This document shows, piece after piece, positions 12,498-25,290 of a stretch of DNA of 64,000 bases. Positions within the stretch are counted from its first letter, which is position 1, and every line of letters starts with the position of its first letter. The stretch comes from Garra rufa (lineage: Eukaryota > Chordata > Actinopteri > Cypriniformes > Cyprinidae), in assembly GCF_049309525.1 (NCBI RefSeq), contig NC_133371.1:46567954-46631953 (forward strand), given 5' to 3'. The notes beneath the pieces are model-generated. The model was given only the letters and a program-made list of their open reading frames with translations, ran no database searches and was not told the origin of the DNA. Position numbers and translations under genes: made by a program.

Positions 12498-12660
12498 TAA
12501 TTATGACTCAAACTATTCTGACCTTCAAAAATGGCAGACAACACAAAAATGCTTAATAATACTTATAAAAATTATTAAAATATAATATACTAATTAATAT
12601 TTATTAGATATAATAATAATAACAATTGTTGTTATTATTAATGAGGAGAATAATACAGTC

Positions 12661-12691
<31 letters not shown>

Positions 12692-12710
12692 TAATAATCA
12701 TTTTATATTA

Positions 12711-12753
<43 letters not shown>

Positions 12754-13189
12754 GATGTAATTATTATTACTTAGGACTCAAAACACTTCTGACCTTCAGA
12801 CAACCAGACAACCCCACCACAAAATTATTATTATTATTATTATTATTAATAATAATAATAATAATAATAATAAAAATAATAATAATAATATACATTTCTT
12901 TGAATAACTCCAAAAACCGTCAGACCTTCAAGAATACCCGATAACACTGCCAACAAAAAATATTATTAATAATAATATATTATTAATATATATTATATTA
13001 ATATATTATATTAATATATAATATATTAATAATATTATTATTATTAATAATAAAATATTATTAATAATAATAATGTACATTTCTTTTAATAATTCTGAAA
13101 AACTTCTGACCTTCAAAATGGCAAACACCACAAAAACACTTAATAATAATAATTATTATATAATATAATATAATATACTAGTAAAAAAC

Positions 13190-13229
<40 letters not shown>

Positions 13230-13560
13230 AATGTATATTTCTTTTAATAATTCTAAAGAAAACTTCCTTTAAAAATGGCAGACAACACAGCCACATAAAA
13301 TGATTAATAACAGTAATTTAATTTATTATAATATACTAATTAAAAAAGTATTATTATTATTATTATTAATGTATATTTCTTTTAATAATTCTAAAGAAAA
13401 CTTCCTTTAAAAATGGCAGACAACACAGCCACAAAAATTATTAATAACAGTAATTGCATTTATTATAATATACTAATTAAAAAAGTATTATTATTATTAT
13501 TATTGTTAATAATAATAATAATAATAATAATTATTATTATTATTATTATTATTCATGTGA
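11880..13560. repeat. (ATT)n-rich degenerate tandem array
   Basis: Runs of ATT/AAT trinucleotides alternate with a recurring spacer of the type 'ACTCAAA..CTTCTGACCTTCAAAAATGGC.GACAACAC', seen near 11990, 12510, 12780, 12910, 13105, 13265 and 13395. The last two units (13245-13345 and 13365-13465) are nearly identical. Long frames here are pure Ile/Leu/Tyr tracts and are not genes. Confidence 0.85.
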
Positions 13561-13564
13561 ATTT

Positions 13565-14480
13565 CATTTAATAGTGCCATAAAATGGAAGCTTTTTAATT
13601 TTTATATTTATATTTTTATATTTTTCATATTGATGTCAACATGCTTCTGCAGAGGGAAAAATATGAGTATGATGACTTTTTATATTTTGGTTGAACTATT
13701 CCTTTATTTGAGTTCTTAATTAAATGTCATTTGAGAGTCAATCTTTGGTGTTTCTCCTAAGATTTACATAAACACATGTTAGAAAGTGACTGGATGGTAG
13801 TTGATATGTTCATCTGCTCTTCACACAGAGATCTCTAATATTTGACTGCAGCCGTTTGATTCAGTATCTTGGTGAATATAAGCATAGTTTGAGACATTTG
13901 TGAGACTTTCAGTGTCTTCGATCTCTCTGTTGTCTTGCAGAAGTGGTTGAGATGCTGAAGTGACCTCAGTTGTGCTTTTAGAAGACGACCGAATCCACTT
14001 AGTTCTGTTTGCAGCGATCTCAGGCTGGATGCAGCATATGTTTGGTGCCTCTCATTTCCAGCCAGTCTGGGAGCTTTGGCAGAAATGGAAGTGTTGAGTC
14101 TTACACGTATCAATTAATGAATATTTCAGAGTAGAGTGCTAACATTAGGCTGTAATTTTCTGGGGTCCTCTTGAGGACGGCTTTGGATGGTGATTAAAGC
14201 GATGATTAGAAGCGCTGGTCTCTCAGCATCAGTGGTGAACGGGTGAAGGGGGTCTCAGAGGCGCGCGGTGAGAAGCCAATGCTGTGAGCGCAGCTGCTGC
14301 CTCATTTAGTCCATGTGCGTTCGCTCTCACGACGGCTGTCACACGCTCTTCCACAGCGGCACACCGCAAATCAACCGCCTCCAATGTCAGAAACCAGAGA
14401 TACTTATTATTTCACCTTGATTTGAGCTGCATTAAAAAGCTTCTGCTCCCTGTTTGTGCAGAACACAGCAGGAACTAACT
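13565..14480. other. Low-repeat intronic island
   Basis: After a short AT-rich lead-in, 13700-14480 is non-repetitive and more GC-balanced than its surroundings. No splice-bounded exon is recognised. It is a candidate conserved non-coding region. Confidence 0.3.
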
Positions 14481-14512
14481 AGATAAAATAGTTTAAATTT
14501 GAATAAAAATTT

Positions 14513-14583
<71 letters not shown>
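14513..14583. repeat. (GATA)n microsatellite
   Basis: About 17 uninterrupted GATA units immediately precede the GCTAGC minisatellite. Confidence 0.95.
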
Positions 14584-16668
14584 GGATTAGATGATTAGCA
14601 TGTTGCTAGCCTGATTAGAATGTAGTTAGCATGATTATAACATTTCTAGCATGTTTAGTTTGTTACTAGCATGTCATTAGCAAGTTTCTAGCATGATCAG
14701 CAAGTTGTTAGCATGATTAACAAAGCTGTTAGCGTGTTGCTAGCATGTTTCAGCATGATTAACAAGGTACTAGCATGTTTAGCATGTTTCTAACACAATT
14801 AACATCATTAGCAAGTTGCTAGCATGTTTCTAGCATGATTAACAAATTGTTGTTTGCATGTTTCTAGCATGATTAGCAAGTTGTTAGCATGTTTCCAATA
14901 TGTTTCTAGCCTGACTACCAAGTTGCTAATCTGTTTCTATCATGATTAACTAGTTGTTAACATGTTGCTAACATGTTTCTATCACGATTAGCAAGTTACT
15001 AGCATGATTAGCAAGTTACTAGCATGTTTCCAGCATGATTAGTAAACATTTGGTGTCACCAATGTGGTGTTGTTAACATGTTATTAGCATGATTAGCAAG
15101 TTGGTAGCATGTTTCCAGCATGATTAACAAGTTGCTAACATGTTTCTAACCTGACTAGCAAGTTGCTAGTATGTTTCTAGCATGATCAGCAAGTTGTTAG
15201 CATGATTAACAAAGCTGTTAGCGTGTTGCTAGCATGTTTCAGCATGATTAACAAGGTACTAGCATGTTTAGCATGTTTCTAACACAATTAACATCATAAG
15301 CAAGTTGCTAGCATGTTTCTAGCATGATTAACCAATTGTTGTTTGCATGTTTCTAGCATGATTAGCAAGTTGTTAGCATGTTTCCAACATGTTTCTAGCC
15401 TGATTGACAAATTACTAGCATGTTTCTAGCATAATTAACATGTTGCTTACAGTATTAGCATGTCAATAGCAAGTTGCTAGCATGTTTCTAACATGATTAG
15501 CATGTTTCTAGCATGGCAAGCAAGTTACTAGCATGTCATTAGCATGTTTTTAACATGATTAGCTAGTTCCTAGAATGTTTCTAGCATTATTAGCAAGTTG
15601 CTAGCATGTTTCCAACATGTTTCTAGCCTGACTGTCAAGTTGCTACCCTGTTTCTATCATGATTGACTAGTTGTTAGCATGTTGCTAACATGTTTCTATC
15701 CTGATTAGCAAGTTACTAGCATGATTAGCAAGTTGCTAGCATGTTTCCAGCACGATTAGTAAGCATTTGGTGTTGCTAGCATGTATCTAACATGTTTCTA
15801 GCCTGACTAGCAAGTTGCTACCCTGTTTCTATCATGATTGACTAGTTGTTAGCATGTTGCTAACATGTTTCTATCATGATTAGCAAGTTACTAGCATGAT
15901 TAGCAAGTTGCTAGCATGTTTCCAGCACGATTAGTAAGCATTTGGTGTTTTGCTAACATGTTATTAGCATGATTAGCAAGTTGCTAGCATGTTTCCAGCA
16001 TGATTAACAAGTTGCTAACATGTTTCTAACCTGACTAGCAAGTTGCTAGTATGTTTCTAGCATGATTAGCAAAGCTGCTAACATGTTTCTAGCATGATTA
16101 ACAAGTTGCTAGCATGTTTCTAACATGATTAGCAAGTTGTTAGCATGTTGCTAACGTTTCTATCATGATTGGCAGGTTGCTAGCATGTTTCTATCATGAT
16201 TAGCAAGTTGTTAGCATGTATCCAGCGTGATTAATAAGCTGTATGTTGCTAAAATGTTTGTAGCATGATTAGCAAGTTACTAGCATGATATTAGCATGAC
16301 TGACACGTTTCTAGCATGATTAGCAAGCTACTAGCAAGTTGCTAGCCTGTTTCTAACATGATTAACTAGTTGTTAGCATGTTGCTAACATGTTTCTATCA
16401 TGATTAGTAAGTTGCTAGCATGTTTCTAACATGATTAGCAAATTGCTATTATGTTTCCAGCACAGTTAGCAAGCATTTGGTGTTGTTAACATGTTATTAG
16501 CATGATTAGCAAGTTGCTAGCATGTTTCCAGCATAATTAACAAGTTACCAACATGTTTCTAACCTGACAAGTTGTTAGCATGTTTCTAACATTGTTAGCA
16601 AGTTGTTAGCATGTTTGTAGCATGATTAGCAAACTACTAGCATGGTGCTAGCATGATTGTAGTTGCTA
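14584..16668. repeat. GCTAGCATG minisatellite (about 2.1 kb)
   Basis: Dozens of diverged units of about 20-30 bp follow the theme 'GATTAGCAAGTTGCTAGCATG' or 'TTTCTAGCAT'. Higher-order repeats are evident: the stretch from about 14690 to 14880 recurs nearly verbatim at about 15180-15370, and a unit ending 'AGTAAGCATTTGGTGT' recurs near 15040, 15760, 15940 and 16470. Units contain the palindromes GCTAGC and CATG. Confidence 0.92.
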
Positions 16669-16689
16669 GGCTAGGCTAGATAGTTAAAT

Positions 16690-17030
16690 AGATTAGAAAT
16701 ATTGGATCGAATGGAAGTTTGAATGGATTATAAATAGTTGATTTAAGGGAAGCTTGATTGTGTCTCAAGGGATTCTGGGAGTTTAAATTTGAATTTTGTC
16801 AGTTGGAGTTTGAATAGTGTTGATCATTTGAACATTCCCTCAATGTAAGTCTGTGGGATTGTGATGATATTTAATCTTCAATTTGATGAAAACTATAAGT
16901 GAGATCAGTCTGAAGAGCTGGCCTGAGTTTGGTGCTTCTATCATGAAAGTTCTAGGAGGAGTAGCGTTCAGAAAATTAGTCTAAGAAGAATAATAAAAAG
17001 CTTAAGTAGCAGATCAGTAGGTTTGCTTTC
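16690..17030. repeat. Probable 3' flank of the minisatellite-bearing repeat
   Basis: Phrases such as AATGTAAGTCTGTGGGATT and GTTCTAGGAGGAGTAGCGTT have the look of the conserved flank that accompanies GCTAGC arrays in fish genomes. No second copy is in this window, so this is a recollection-based call. Confidence 0.4.
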
Positions 17031-17329
17031 TCAAGCTTTCTCAAGCCAGTCTAACTCAGCTGGAGAACTAGTTAGTCGCTGACTGAGGAGCAGAGATGAG
17101 ATAATGGATAATGAGTGGCATAGTATGTGACAGAAAGAGAGTGAACCTCGATGGGCGGAAATGAAGGCCATTGCATCAAAGTGTCATTTTAAAGGAATCG
17201 TCCCTGATCTGACATGAGTTTAATGGTGTCGTAACTGTCACCAATGTGATTATGATTTGATTTAGAACAGCTATTTTTACCACTGAATGTTTAAGAGTAA
17301 AAAAAAATCCCCAAAAGGCAGGTAATTTT

Positions 17330-17935
17330 ATTCTTTGGGGGCGCATTAAATTGATCAAAAGTGAGAGTAAAGACATTTGTAATGTTGCAAAAGATTTCTA
17401 TTTCAAATAAATGCTGTTCTTTTGAACTTTCTGTTTATCAAAGACTCCTGGAAAATAAAATATATCACTGTTTCCACAAAAATATTGGGCAGGGCAACTG
17501 TTTTCAACATTGATAATAAACAGAAATGTTCCTAAGCAGCAATTCAGTATATTAGAATGATTTCTGAAGGATCATGTGACACTGAAGTCTAAAGTAATGA
17601 TGGAGAAAATTCAGCTGCGCATCAAAGAAATAAATTACATTTTAATAGATATTCATATTGAAAACAGCTATTTGAAATTGTAATAACATTTCACATTTTT
17701 ACAGTATTTTTGATCAAATAAATGAAGCAAATTAGCATATTAAAATGATTTCTGAAGGATCATGTGATGCTGAAGACTGCAGTAATGATGTTGAAAATTC
17801 AGCTGCGCATCACAGAAATAAATTAAATTTTATTAGATATTCACATAGAAATCAGCTATTTTAAATAGCAATAATATTTTAATAAATTTTGGTCAAATAA
17901 ATGCAAACTTGGTGAACAGAAGAGACTTCTTATTC
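17330..17935 (+). repeat. Conserved fish dispersed repeat, copy B
   Basis: This is the longest copy of the family also found at 1370-1680 (reverse) and 46640-47320. It contains two tandem sub-blocks beginning 'AATGATTTCTGAAGGATCAT' (about 17556 and 17746), each followed by AAAATTCAGCTGCGCATCA and a TTTTTGATCAAATAAATG-type ending. Confidence 0.75.
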
Positions 17936-18129
17936 TTAGAAGACTTTAAAAAAATTTAACCAACCCAAAACTTTTAATCATATATATCAAAATATATATA
18001 AAATGAATTATATAATTCAACTTGTTTCTCCTTATGTCAGTCACAGGATCTTATCAAAAACCTTGTCAAGGATTTTTTATATATATATTTCTGTAATTTT
18101 GTATACATCACATCTACTGTCTTTAAACA

Positions 18130-19190
18130 AGGTTTAAGTGCGTAGCACTGAATCCCTATTGTAATGGTTGTAATGGTCACGGATCAGCAATCTCCACGTA
18201 AAACTGAGTGCAGACCAAACCGTAAGTCGTAGAGACTTGAAACTTGGAGGGATGGTAGTACTCACACCGCCAACAATGTCACCAATGCTCGCCCCAATCG
18301 GCCTGACGGGGGCGCTACAGCGATCAAAAGTATGAAATTGCTCATAACTCATAAACCGTCAGTCGCAGGCTCAAGTGTCTTATGTCGTTGGAATCCTTGG
18401 TTCACGCCAGGCAACTTTTGTGAACTAGTCCTAGGGTTTTCACCTGATTGGAACCAAACCAGTGCAGAAAGATTCTCTGGAGAGTGAGTATTGATAATTA
18501 TCAAAAAAAAAAAAAGTTGAACTTTCGACTCACTGTCACAAAGGGATGCCAAAACGTTCGAAATGGGCAGGGCCACTTTTAGTAAAAATGCATATAACTC
18601 CTGAACAGAATGAGATATCTCAACCAAACTCAGAACACTTATGCAAAAACTCAATCTGAGGTCACAGGACAAAAATCATGATGCTTGGCCACTTGGTGGC
18701 GCTATAAGAGGGGGAAAAAAACATAAAAATGGCTAGAACTTGCAACCATTTGTCCAATCAATATGAAAATTGGTGTGCACGGTCTTGGTCCAAAGTGCCA
18801 CAAGTGTCTATAAGGACATTTGTGTATCGCAAAAAAACATGGCCGCCATTGGCCGCCAAACTTTGAGCACCTGTTCGACAAGGTTAACAGAGGCCAATTG
18901 GAATGAATTTTGGTGGGCCTTTTGGACTCATGGCCCCAAAGGTCTGAGAGAAATTCGAAAGAAATCGACCACTTGGGGGGACATTTTTTAAGGGCGTAAA
19001 CGATTGTATGTTCACACATACACGTGGTATTTGTATCATATGACAGAACTCCTCATTCCGGACAACTTTGCCTTTAGAACCACTGCTGTCAGTCAAATCG
19101 TTTGTTAAATGATTGAGAAGATGTAAAAACTTTGGCAATTTAGTAAAATTTTTGAGTCATACATTTGTGTATGAACCATTTGTTTTTACT
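18130..19190 (+). repeat. Dispersed repeat with 'gene-family-like' inner text, copy 1
   Basis: The sequence holds a GGTGGCGCTATAAGAGG block near 18693, a CATATAACTCCTGAAC block near 18590 and a TTAAATGATTGAGAAGATGTAAAAA block near 19105. Reverse-complement counterparts of these occur at 50160-50350 and 49080-49320. Blocks of the 'CACTTGGTGGCGC' kind are also shared loosely with 29263-32205. Open frames on both strands are short, overlap each other and show no domain. I regard it as a non-coding mobile-element remnant of unknown class. Confidence 0.6.
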
Positions 19191-19219
19191 GTTTTACCTT
19201 GTCTGCTTAAAAATTGCTA

Positions 19220-19480
19220 ATGATATGTGACTCTGGACCACAAAACCAGTCAAAAGGCAAAGCATCATATAAATAAGCTTTCTATTGATGTATGGTTTGT
19301 TAGGATAGTACAATTTTTGAAAATCTGGAATCTGAGAGTGCAAAAAAATCAAAATATTCTTTTTAAAAATTAAAAAAATCACCTTTAAATTAAACCAAAA
19401 ATTAAGTTTTAATATATTTATGGTAGAAAATTTACAAAATATCCTTATGGAGCATGATCTTTTCTTAATATCCTAATGAT
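19220..19480 (+). repeat. Dispersed repeat beginning with a GGACCACAAAAC motif, copy 2
   Basis: Matches the block order of 2430-2720 (TGTGACTCTGGACCACAAAAC, TTGATGTATGGTTTGTTAGG, GGAATCTGAGAGTGC). Confidence 0.75.
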
Positions 19481-19489
19481 TTTTGGCAT

Positions 19490-20070
19490 AAAACAAAAAA
19501 AAACGATACAGTGTATTTTTGGCTATTGCTACAAATATACCCATGCATTGACTACGTTTAGATTTTTTTTAATTGACACAAAGCAATGCTAACTTGCCTC
19601 TGATAATCTCAGAATCAAAAGCATTTACTAAAAGTTCAAATTACCTAAACTAAACTAAAAGTTTAAAAGCTGCTGATCGTAGCGTCTCTGCTTTCCTGGA
19701 GTAAGTGTCTCTCCAGTGAGTGAATCCAGTTAGTCAGCATGTTATTAAATCAAATGAAGGCTTAATGAGTGACTCCTGCGATCAACAGATGCTCTCACTG
19801 ACACAGCGCTCCAAACAAACCTCGCTTTCAGCATCCAGGGGCCTTTCCGAGCCATCGCTGAGAGTTTTAATGGAGTGGATGTTTTTAAGAGCTGAAGCAG
19901 CCCTCTCGGCCCATATTATGCAAACGACGCTCTCTCTGCGTGAAGCCAACACCTCAAAGCGCTTCTCGATGACCAGAGATTGCAAGAGGGATCGTTCCGA
20001 AGGCATTTGTGAAGCTTCGGATAGCTGGACCATCTGTGTTTGTTTATTGAACGAAGGCAGGGAGTCCATC
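19490..20070. other. Low-repeat intronic island
   Basis: Non-repetitive sequence, GC-balanced from about 19690 to 20060. It contains overlapping open frames on both strands (about 120 codons each) but no recognisable domain and no good splice boundaries. The long frames probably reflect composition. Confidence 0.3.
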
Positions 20071-20077
20071 TCTATTA

Positions 20078-20700
20078 CAGTTTTTTTCTGATGGCTTAAG
20101 CACATTTTTTGTAACTCTTGGCTATTTTTGAAAAACTCTACACACAAATAAGAAAACCCTTCACCAAATCAGCAAAACATTGTAGTTTTCCTTGCTTAAC
20201 TCTTCAAACCTTCGTAAAAATGGTATTTTCGTATAAAACAGTTAACACAAGCCATCACATTAATAAGCACACAATGCACCAACTACACATAAGGTAGGCT
20301 ATGTCAGTTTGAGGTCATACTTTTGTCATAGTTCTGAAAAAATAGAGGGATCCAAACTTTAAGTACTGGTGTTTATTTACACACATCAAAACAAACACAA
20401 GTGTTTTTTTCCAAGTCAAAACAAAATACTGTAAATAATAGCCAAAAATGTGTATAGATTTGCTAGGAGTGTGTTGATCATTTGGAAATTGAGAGTAAAG
20501 CTGTGAGTTATATTTACAGTTCCGCAAAAAGAGTAGAGTGGATTGTACCTACAGTTTTGCAAAGTGTGTGTTACAAAATTTAAAACTGTTTGTGCTTTTA
20601 GTTTTGCAAACTCAGTGAGTGTTTTTGCTATAAGTATTAATAGTTTTAGAAATTGTGCTATAAGAATCATAGTTAGGGTTTAAGCCATCAGAAAAAACTG
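20078..20700. mobile_element. TA-flanked MITE with CAGTTTTTT ends, copy 1
   Basis: TA lies on both sides (20076-20077 and 20701-20702). The left end is CAGTTTTTTTCTGATGGCTT and the right end is its near-perfect complement (AAGCCATCAGAAAAAACTG), giving inverted repeats of about 24 bp. The 623-bp interior has no transposase. The first bases match the element at 48138-48942, which points to a Tc1/mariner-type superfamily by TA target site. Confidence 0.8.
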
Positions 20701-20702
20701 TA

Positions 20703-21165
20703 ATACGGGCATCTGGGATGGTTCTGATTTATGGCTCGTGTCGCCGCGATTGGATGTTCGGGATGGACAGCGTGATGTTCAATATGGTGCAGGTTCTTCA
20801 AAAACACAAATATAGTGGTTCTAGGCTGGTTTGGAGTCACGCCTGACACACAGGCTGAGATCAAGTCTGCAGGAGGAGGTAGAAAAGGGGTTTAACGGCG
20901 TATTAAAGGATGTAAGACGGGTTGGCAACATAAAAGGCGAATGTGCAAATGCGACTTGTGTAGTATAAATATATGCACACAGCAGGCAGGCTCTAAAACC
21001 TTGTAAATAAACAATCAAACTCCCTCGTCTCTGCAATACTACTGATTTGTTTTCTCTAGGATTTGGTTTGTGTACTATACACGATATGAGAAATTAATAT
21101 GCATATGAACAATTATGTGTGTGGTATACAGTGAACACTGTGTGTGAGAAACTCTATCACCGGCG
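20703..21165. other. Intronic DNA, no feature recognised
   Basis: Non-repetitive sequence with no supported gene or element. Confidence 0.4.
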
Positions 21166-21169
21166 TAAT

Positions 21170-22870
21170 ATTTTTGGTTTATAAATTTGGTTTATAAATT
21201 CTTTGTTTGTCTGTTTAAATTTCAATGTCGTTTTTTTATTTATTTAATGAATTAATTAAACTGAATTACATTTTTTAAATACCGGTTGTAAGGTGTTGTG
21301 CTATTCTAAACACAAACATTTTGATTATTTATAATTGATTTTAATTAATTTGAATGCATTCATTACATTTTTTTTTTTTCAAATAGTAGGTTACCATTCT
21401 AAACAAAAAAAAAAGATATTTATTGGTTTTAATTCATTTTATTTATTTATTTTTATTTATTTAAAAAAAATGTAGGTTGTTCCATTCCAAACATTTTATT
21501 TTATTTTATTTTATTTTAATTAAAATCTTTTAATAGATTGTGATATTCTAAACATAAACATTTTAATTAAATTTATTTGTACTTATTGTATTTTTTATTG
21601 GTTTAATTAATTCATTTGTTTATTTATTTTCATTCTTTTTTTATGTAGTAGGTTGTGCTATTCTAAACATAAACATTTTAATTTATTTGATTTTAACTTA
21701 TTTTAAATTGTTATTTTATTTTATCTTATTGATATTAATCAATTTTATTTGTTTAATTATTTTTAGTTCATTTTTTTCATATAGTAGGTTGTGCCATTCT
21801 AAAATTTTGATTTAATTTTAATTTAATTTTTAATTTTATCTATTTATTTTATTTTTAAAGAAATAAGTAGGTTGTTTCATTCTTAATGTTATATTATATT
21901 TTATTTTATTACTTATTTTATTTTATTATTGTTTTTAATTCATTTTAAAAGTCGTATAGTCGATTGTGACATTCTAAACATAAACATTTTTATTTATTTT
22001 ATTTTTACTTATTTTATTTAAATTGTTTTATTTCATTGTATTTTTTATTAGTTTATTGAATTCTATTTGTGTATTTATTTTAATTAATTTTTTCATATAG
22101 TAAGTTGTGCCATTCTAAACATAAACATAAACATTTTAATTTTTTGATTTTAACTTATTTTAATTTTTAATTGTATTTTATTGGTTTTAATTAATTACAT
22201 TTAATTCATTTTAATTCATTTAAAAAAAAAATTCAAATAGTAGGTTGTGCCATTCTAAACATTTTATTTTATTTTATTTTATTTATTATTGGTTTTAATA
22301 AAAAAATAGTCGATTGTGACATTCTAAACATAAACATTTTTATTTATGTTATTTTTACTTATTTTGTTTTATTTATTTTATTTTATTTTGTTTTTTATTG
22401 GTTTAATTAATTCTATTTGTTTATTTATTTTAATTCATTTTATTTTTTCACATAGTAGGTTTTGCCATTCTAAACAATTTATTTTATTTTATATTTTATT
22501 TTATTTTATTATTGGTTTTAATTCATTTAAAATCATATAGTAGATTGTGACATTTTAAACCATAAACATTTCAATTTATTTTATTTTCACTTATTTTATT
22601 TTATTTTTATTGTTTTAATTAATTCTATTTGTTTATTTATTTTAATTCATTTTTTTCCATATAGTAGATTAAGCCATTCTAAACAATTTATTTTATTTTA
22701 CTATTGGTTTTAATTCATTTAAAAAAATAATAATTTATTTTTTATTTATTTTATTTTAATGCTTTTAATTAATTTTATTTGTTTGTTTATTTTAATGCAT
22801 TTTATTTTCATATTGTAGGTTGTGCTATTGTAAATGTAACCATTTTATTTTGTTATTTTTAGTTTATTTA
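21170..22870 (+). repeat. AT-rich satellite array, forward orientation
   Basis: At least ten diverged units of about 110-170 bp share the core TAGGTTGTGCCATTCTAAAC followed by ATAAACATTTT and long TTTTATTT tracts. Cores are seen near 21290, 21385, 21475, 21650, 21785, 21870, 21960, 22100, 22240, 22310, 22455, 22540, 22670 and 22815. An array of the same unit in reverse orientation lies at 24140-24560. Confidence 0.85.
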
Positions 22871-22899
22871 TTAATTAATTTTTTAATATCACCTCCCCA

Positions 22900-23500
22900 A
22901 ACACTTTCAGTGACCTAGCTGCTAATGAATAAATATAATTATTATTCATTCTTTTTTATTAAGGCTTAGATTGCATGCAGCTTTGACAGGATGGTAGGTT
23001 TCTTTAGAACTGCAGGCGATGTGAAACACTTGATTTAAAGCCGCAAGGATGAAATCTGGCCTTCTGTGTGATGATTTAGCACACAGCATGCCATTATTTC
23101 TCAGAGAAAGCTCCTTCGTCAGTGATTACTGCTTTCTACTCTTTCACTCTGGCTCAGTTTTACAATATAAAGACTTTCTTTCCACGTTTTCAATAGTGCT
23201 CCATCTGTTTTTTTTCCATTGCAAATGCTGTTGAAAAATAAGTAAGCATTGTGCTGTGTTTTGAAGATGTTTCCTTTGGTAATTCTGAGATATTCTTAGA
23301 TTCTTTAGTCATTCATTGATTAATTTTCCCATCATCCATGTGCTGAAACCAGCAGGTTTTGGTTCAATCTGCTAGATTTGAGTCCTTCTGTTTGTTTCTC
23401 ATCAGCTTCATCAATCAGCGCTTCGTTGATCGTTCGCCGCGTGAAGCTCTTATCGTTAACGTGTCTTGTGTCAATTAGAGTCAGAGCGGCCGAGCGTCCA
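22900..23500. other. Low-repeat intronic island
   Basis: GC-balanced, non-repetitive sequence between the satellite and microsatellites. No exon is recognised. Confidence 0.3.
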
Positions 23501-23503
23501 TCA

Positions 23504-23606
<103 letters not shown>

Positions 23607-23892
23607 TCAAATGGTGTGTGTAGTTTTGGTGATTTCTACATTCATAGATTCTTCCCTCGCCGTTCAGAAAAGACAAGTTAGTCTTCATTCCCCTGATTCA
23701 CAATAATGACTTTATAATAAGCCCATATTAGATAGGATTTCCACAATCTACCCAGAGCACTTCTCATTTTAATTGCGCTGCAGTCTGTTTCCATTTCACC
23801 AAGCTAATTTATTAGAGTTCAATTGCGTAGAAAAGACAGGAGAGAGAGCAAACAGTCCTTCGGCTGTCTTCAAAACCCTAGTGAGATGACTA

Positions 23893-23894
<2 letters not shown>

Positions 23895-23941
<47 letters not shown>

Positions 23942-24057
23942 ATAAGCAACATCTGGATAAATAGTGTCATCATTTGATGTTTTAATGTATTAATGTCACC
24001 CACAAGAAAAAATAAAGTTTCAGGAAAAGTGAATTTATAAAAATAAATATGTGTGTT

Positions 24058-24122
<65 letters not shown>
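23895..24122. repeat. (GT)n and (GT)n(AT)n microsatellites
   Basis: A (GT)n run at about 23895-23940 and a (GT)n-(AT)n compound run at about 24050-24122, separated by unique sequence. Confidence 0.92.
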
Positions 24123-24126
<4 letters not shown>

Positions 24127-24139
24127 TTATATTTAAATT

Positions 24140-24560
24140 AAAAAAGTTACTTAAAAAACAGTTACGTTTAGAATGGCACAGCCTACTATATGGAAATAAA
24201 ATGATTTAAAATAAATAAACAAATGAAACTAGTTAAAACCAATAAAATCAAACAAAATAAATAAATTTAATAAAAAATATTTTGGAATGGCACAACTACA
24301 ATAGGATTTTTAAAAAATGAATTAAAATTAATAACTAATAAAATAATAAAATAAAATGTTCAGAATGGTACAACCTACCATATAAAAAAATTAATTTAAA
24401 TAAATAAACAAATAAAGTTAATTAAAAACAATAAAACAAAGATTTTATAAAAAATGTAATAAGTTAAAATCAAATAAATTAAAATGTTTATGTTTAGAAT
24501 GGCACAACCTACTATATGAAAAAATGAATTAAAAAATAACTAAACAAATAGAATTGATTA
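24140..24560 (-). repeat. AT-rich satellite array, reverse orientation
   Basis: Units carry GTTTAGAATGGCACAACCTA, the reverse complement of the core at 21170-22870. Cores lie near 24165, 24285, 24360 and 24490. The two arrays thus face each other across about 1.3 kb. Confidence 0.82.
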
Positions 24561-24659
24561 AAACAATGTAATAAAAAGTAAAAAGAAAAATGCTATAACC
24601 CATCTAAAAAAAGTAAAAAAAATATATATTTTAAAATACAATTGAATAGAATATGTTTA

Positions 24660-25250
24660 AAACAAATAATTAAAATTATTATTAAAGATCATTATTAATA
24701 TCCATACTATTAATAATAATAATAATAATAATTAATTATATTATTTTTATTATTATATCAATAATAATGATGATGTGGATAAAGTATTATTATTATTTAT
24801 TTATTTATTTTATTTTTTTACGTTTTACTACTACTGCTTCTAATAATAATAATAATAACAATAATGTATTAGTAGTAGCATTGTTAATATTAATATTGAT
24901 GATATCAATATCAATATTGAAAATTACAACAATATTTTAAATAAAACAATATTGTAAATTAATATAGTAAATACTGTAATATTATCATACTAGCATAAAT
25001 ATTAATTTCAATATTAATTTTGATTTTAAATGTTATATTTGAAACGTTTTTATTAAAAATAAATAAACAAACAAAAAACTGTTACAAAAGTTTTAATAAT
25101 AAATTTAAAAAAATAAATAAAACATTTTTCAACAAAAAAATTAAATGTGTTAATATTAATGATTATCATTAATATCAATATCCATAAAATAATTAATAAC
25201 AATAACAATAATAACAACAATAATAATAATAATAATCATAATAATGTACC

Positions 25251-25290
<40 letters not shown>

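Noticed and set aside
11996..12585. Ile/Leu/Tyr-rich frames resembling membrane proteins
   Set aside because: Translation of ATT/AAT repeats.
14584..16668. CRISPR-like regular repeats
   Set aside because: Units are contiguous and diverged, without unique spacers of constant size, and the DNA is clearly vertebrate.
18349..20147. Several frames of 100-123 codons on both strands
   Set aside because: Those at 18.3-19.1 kb lie in a dispersed repeat. Those at 19.7-20.1 kb overlap each other on opposite strands and have no recognisable domain.
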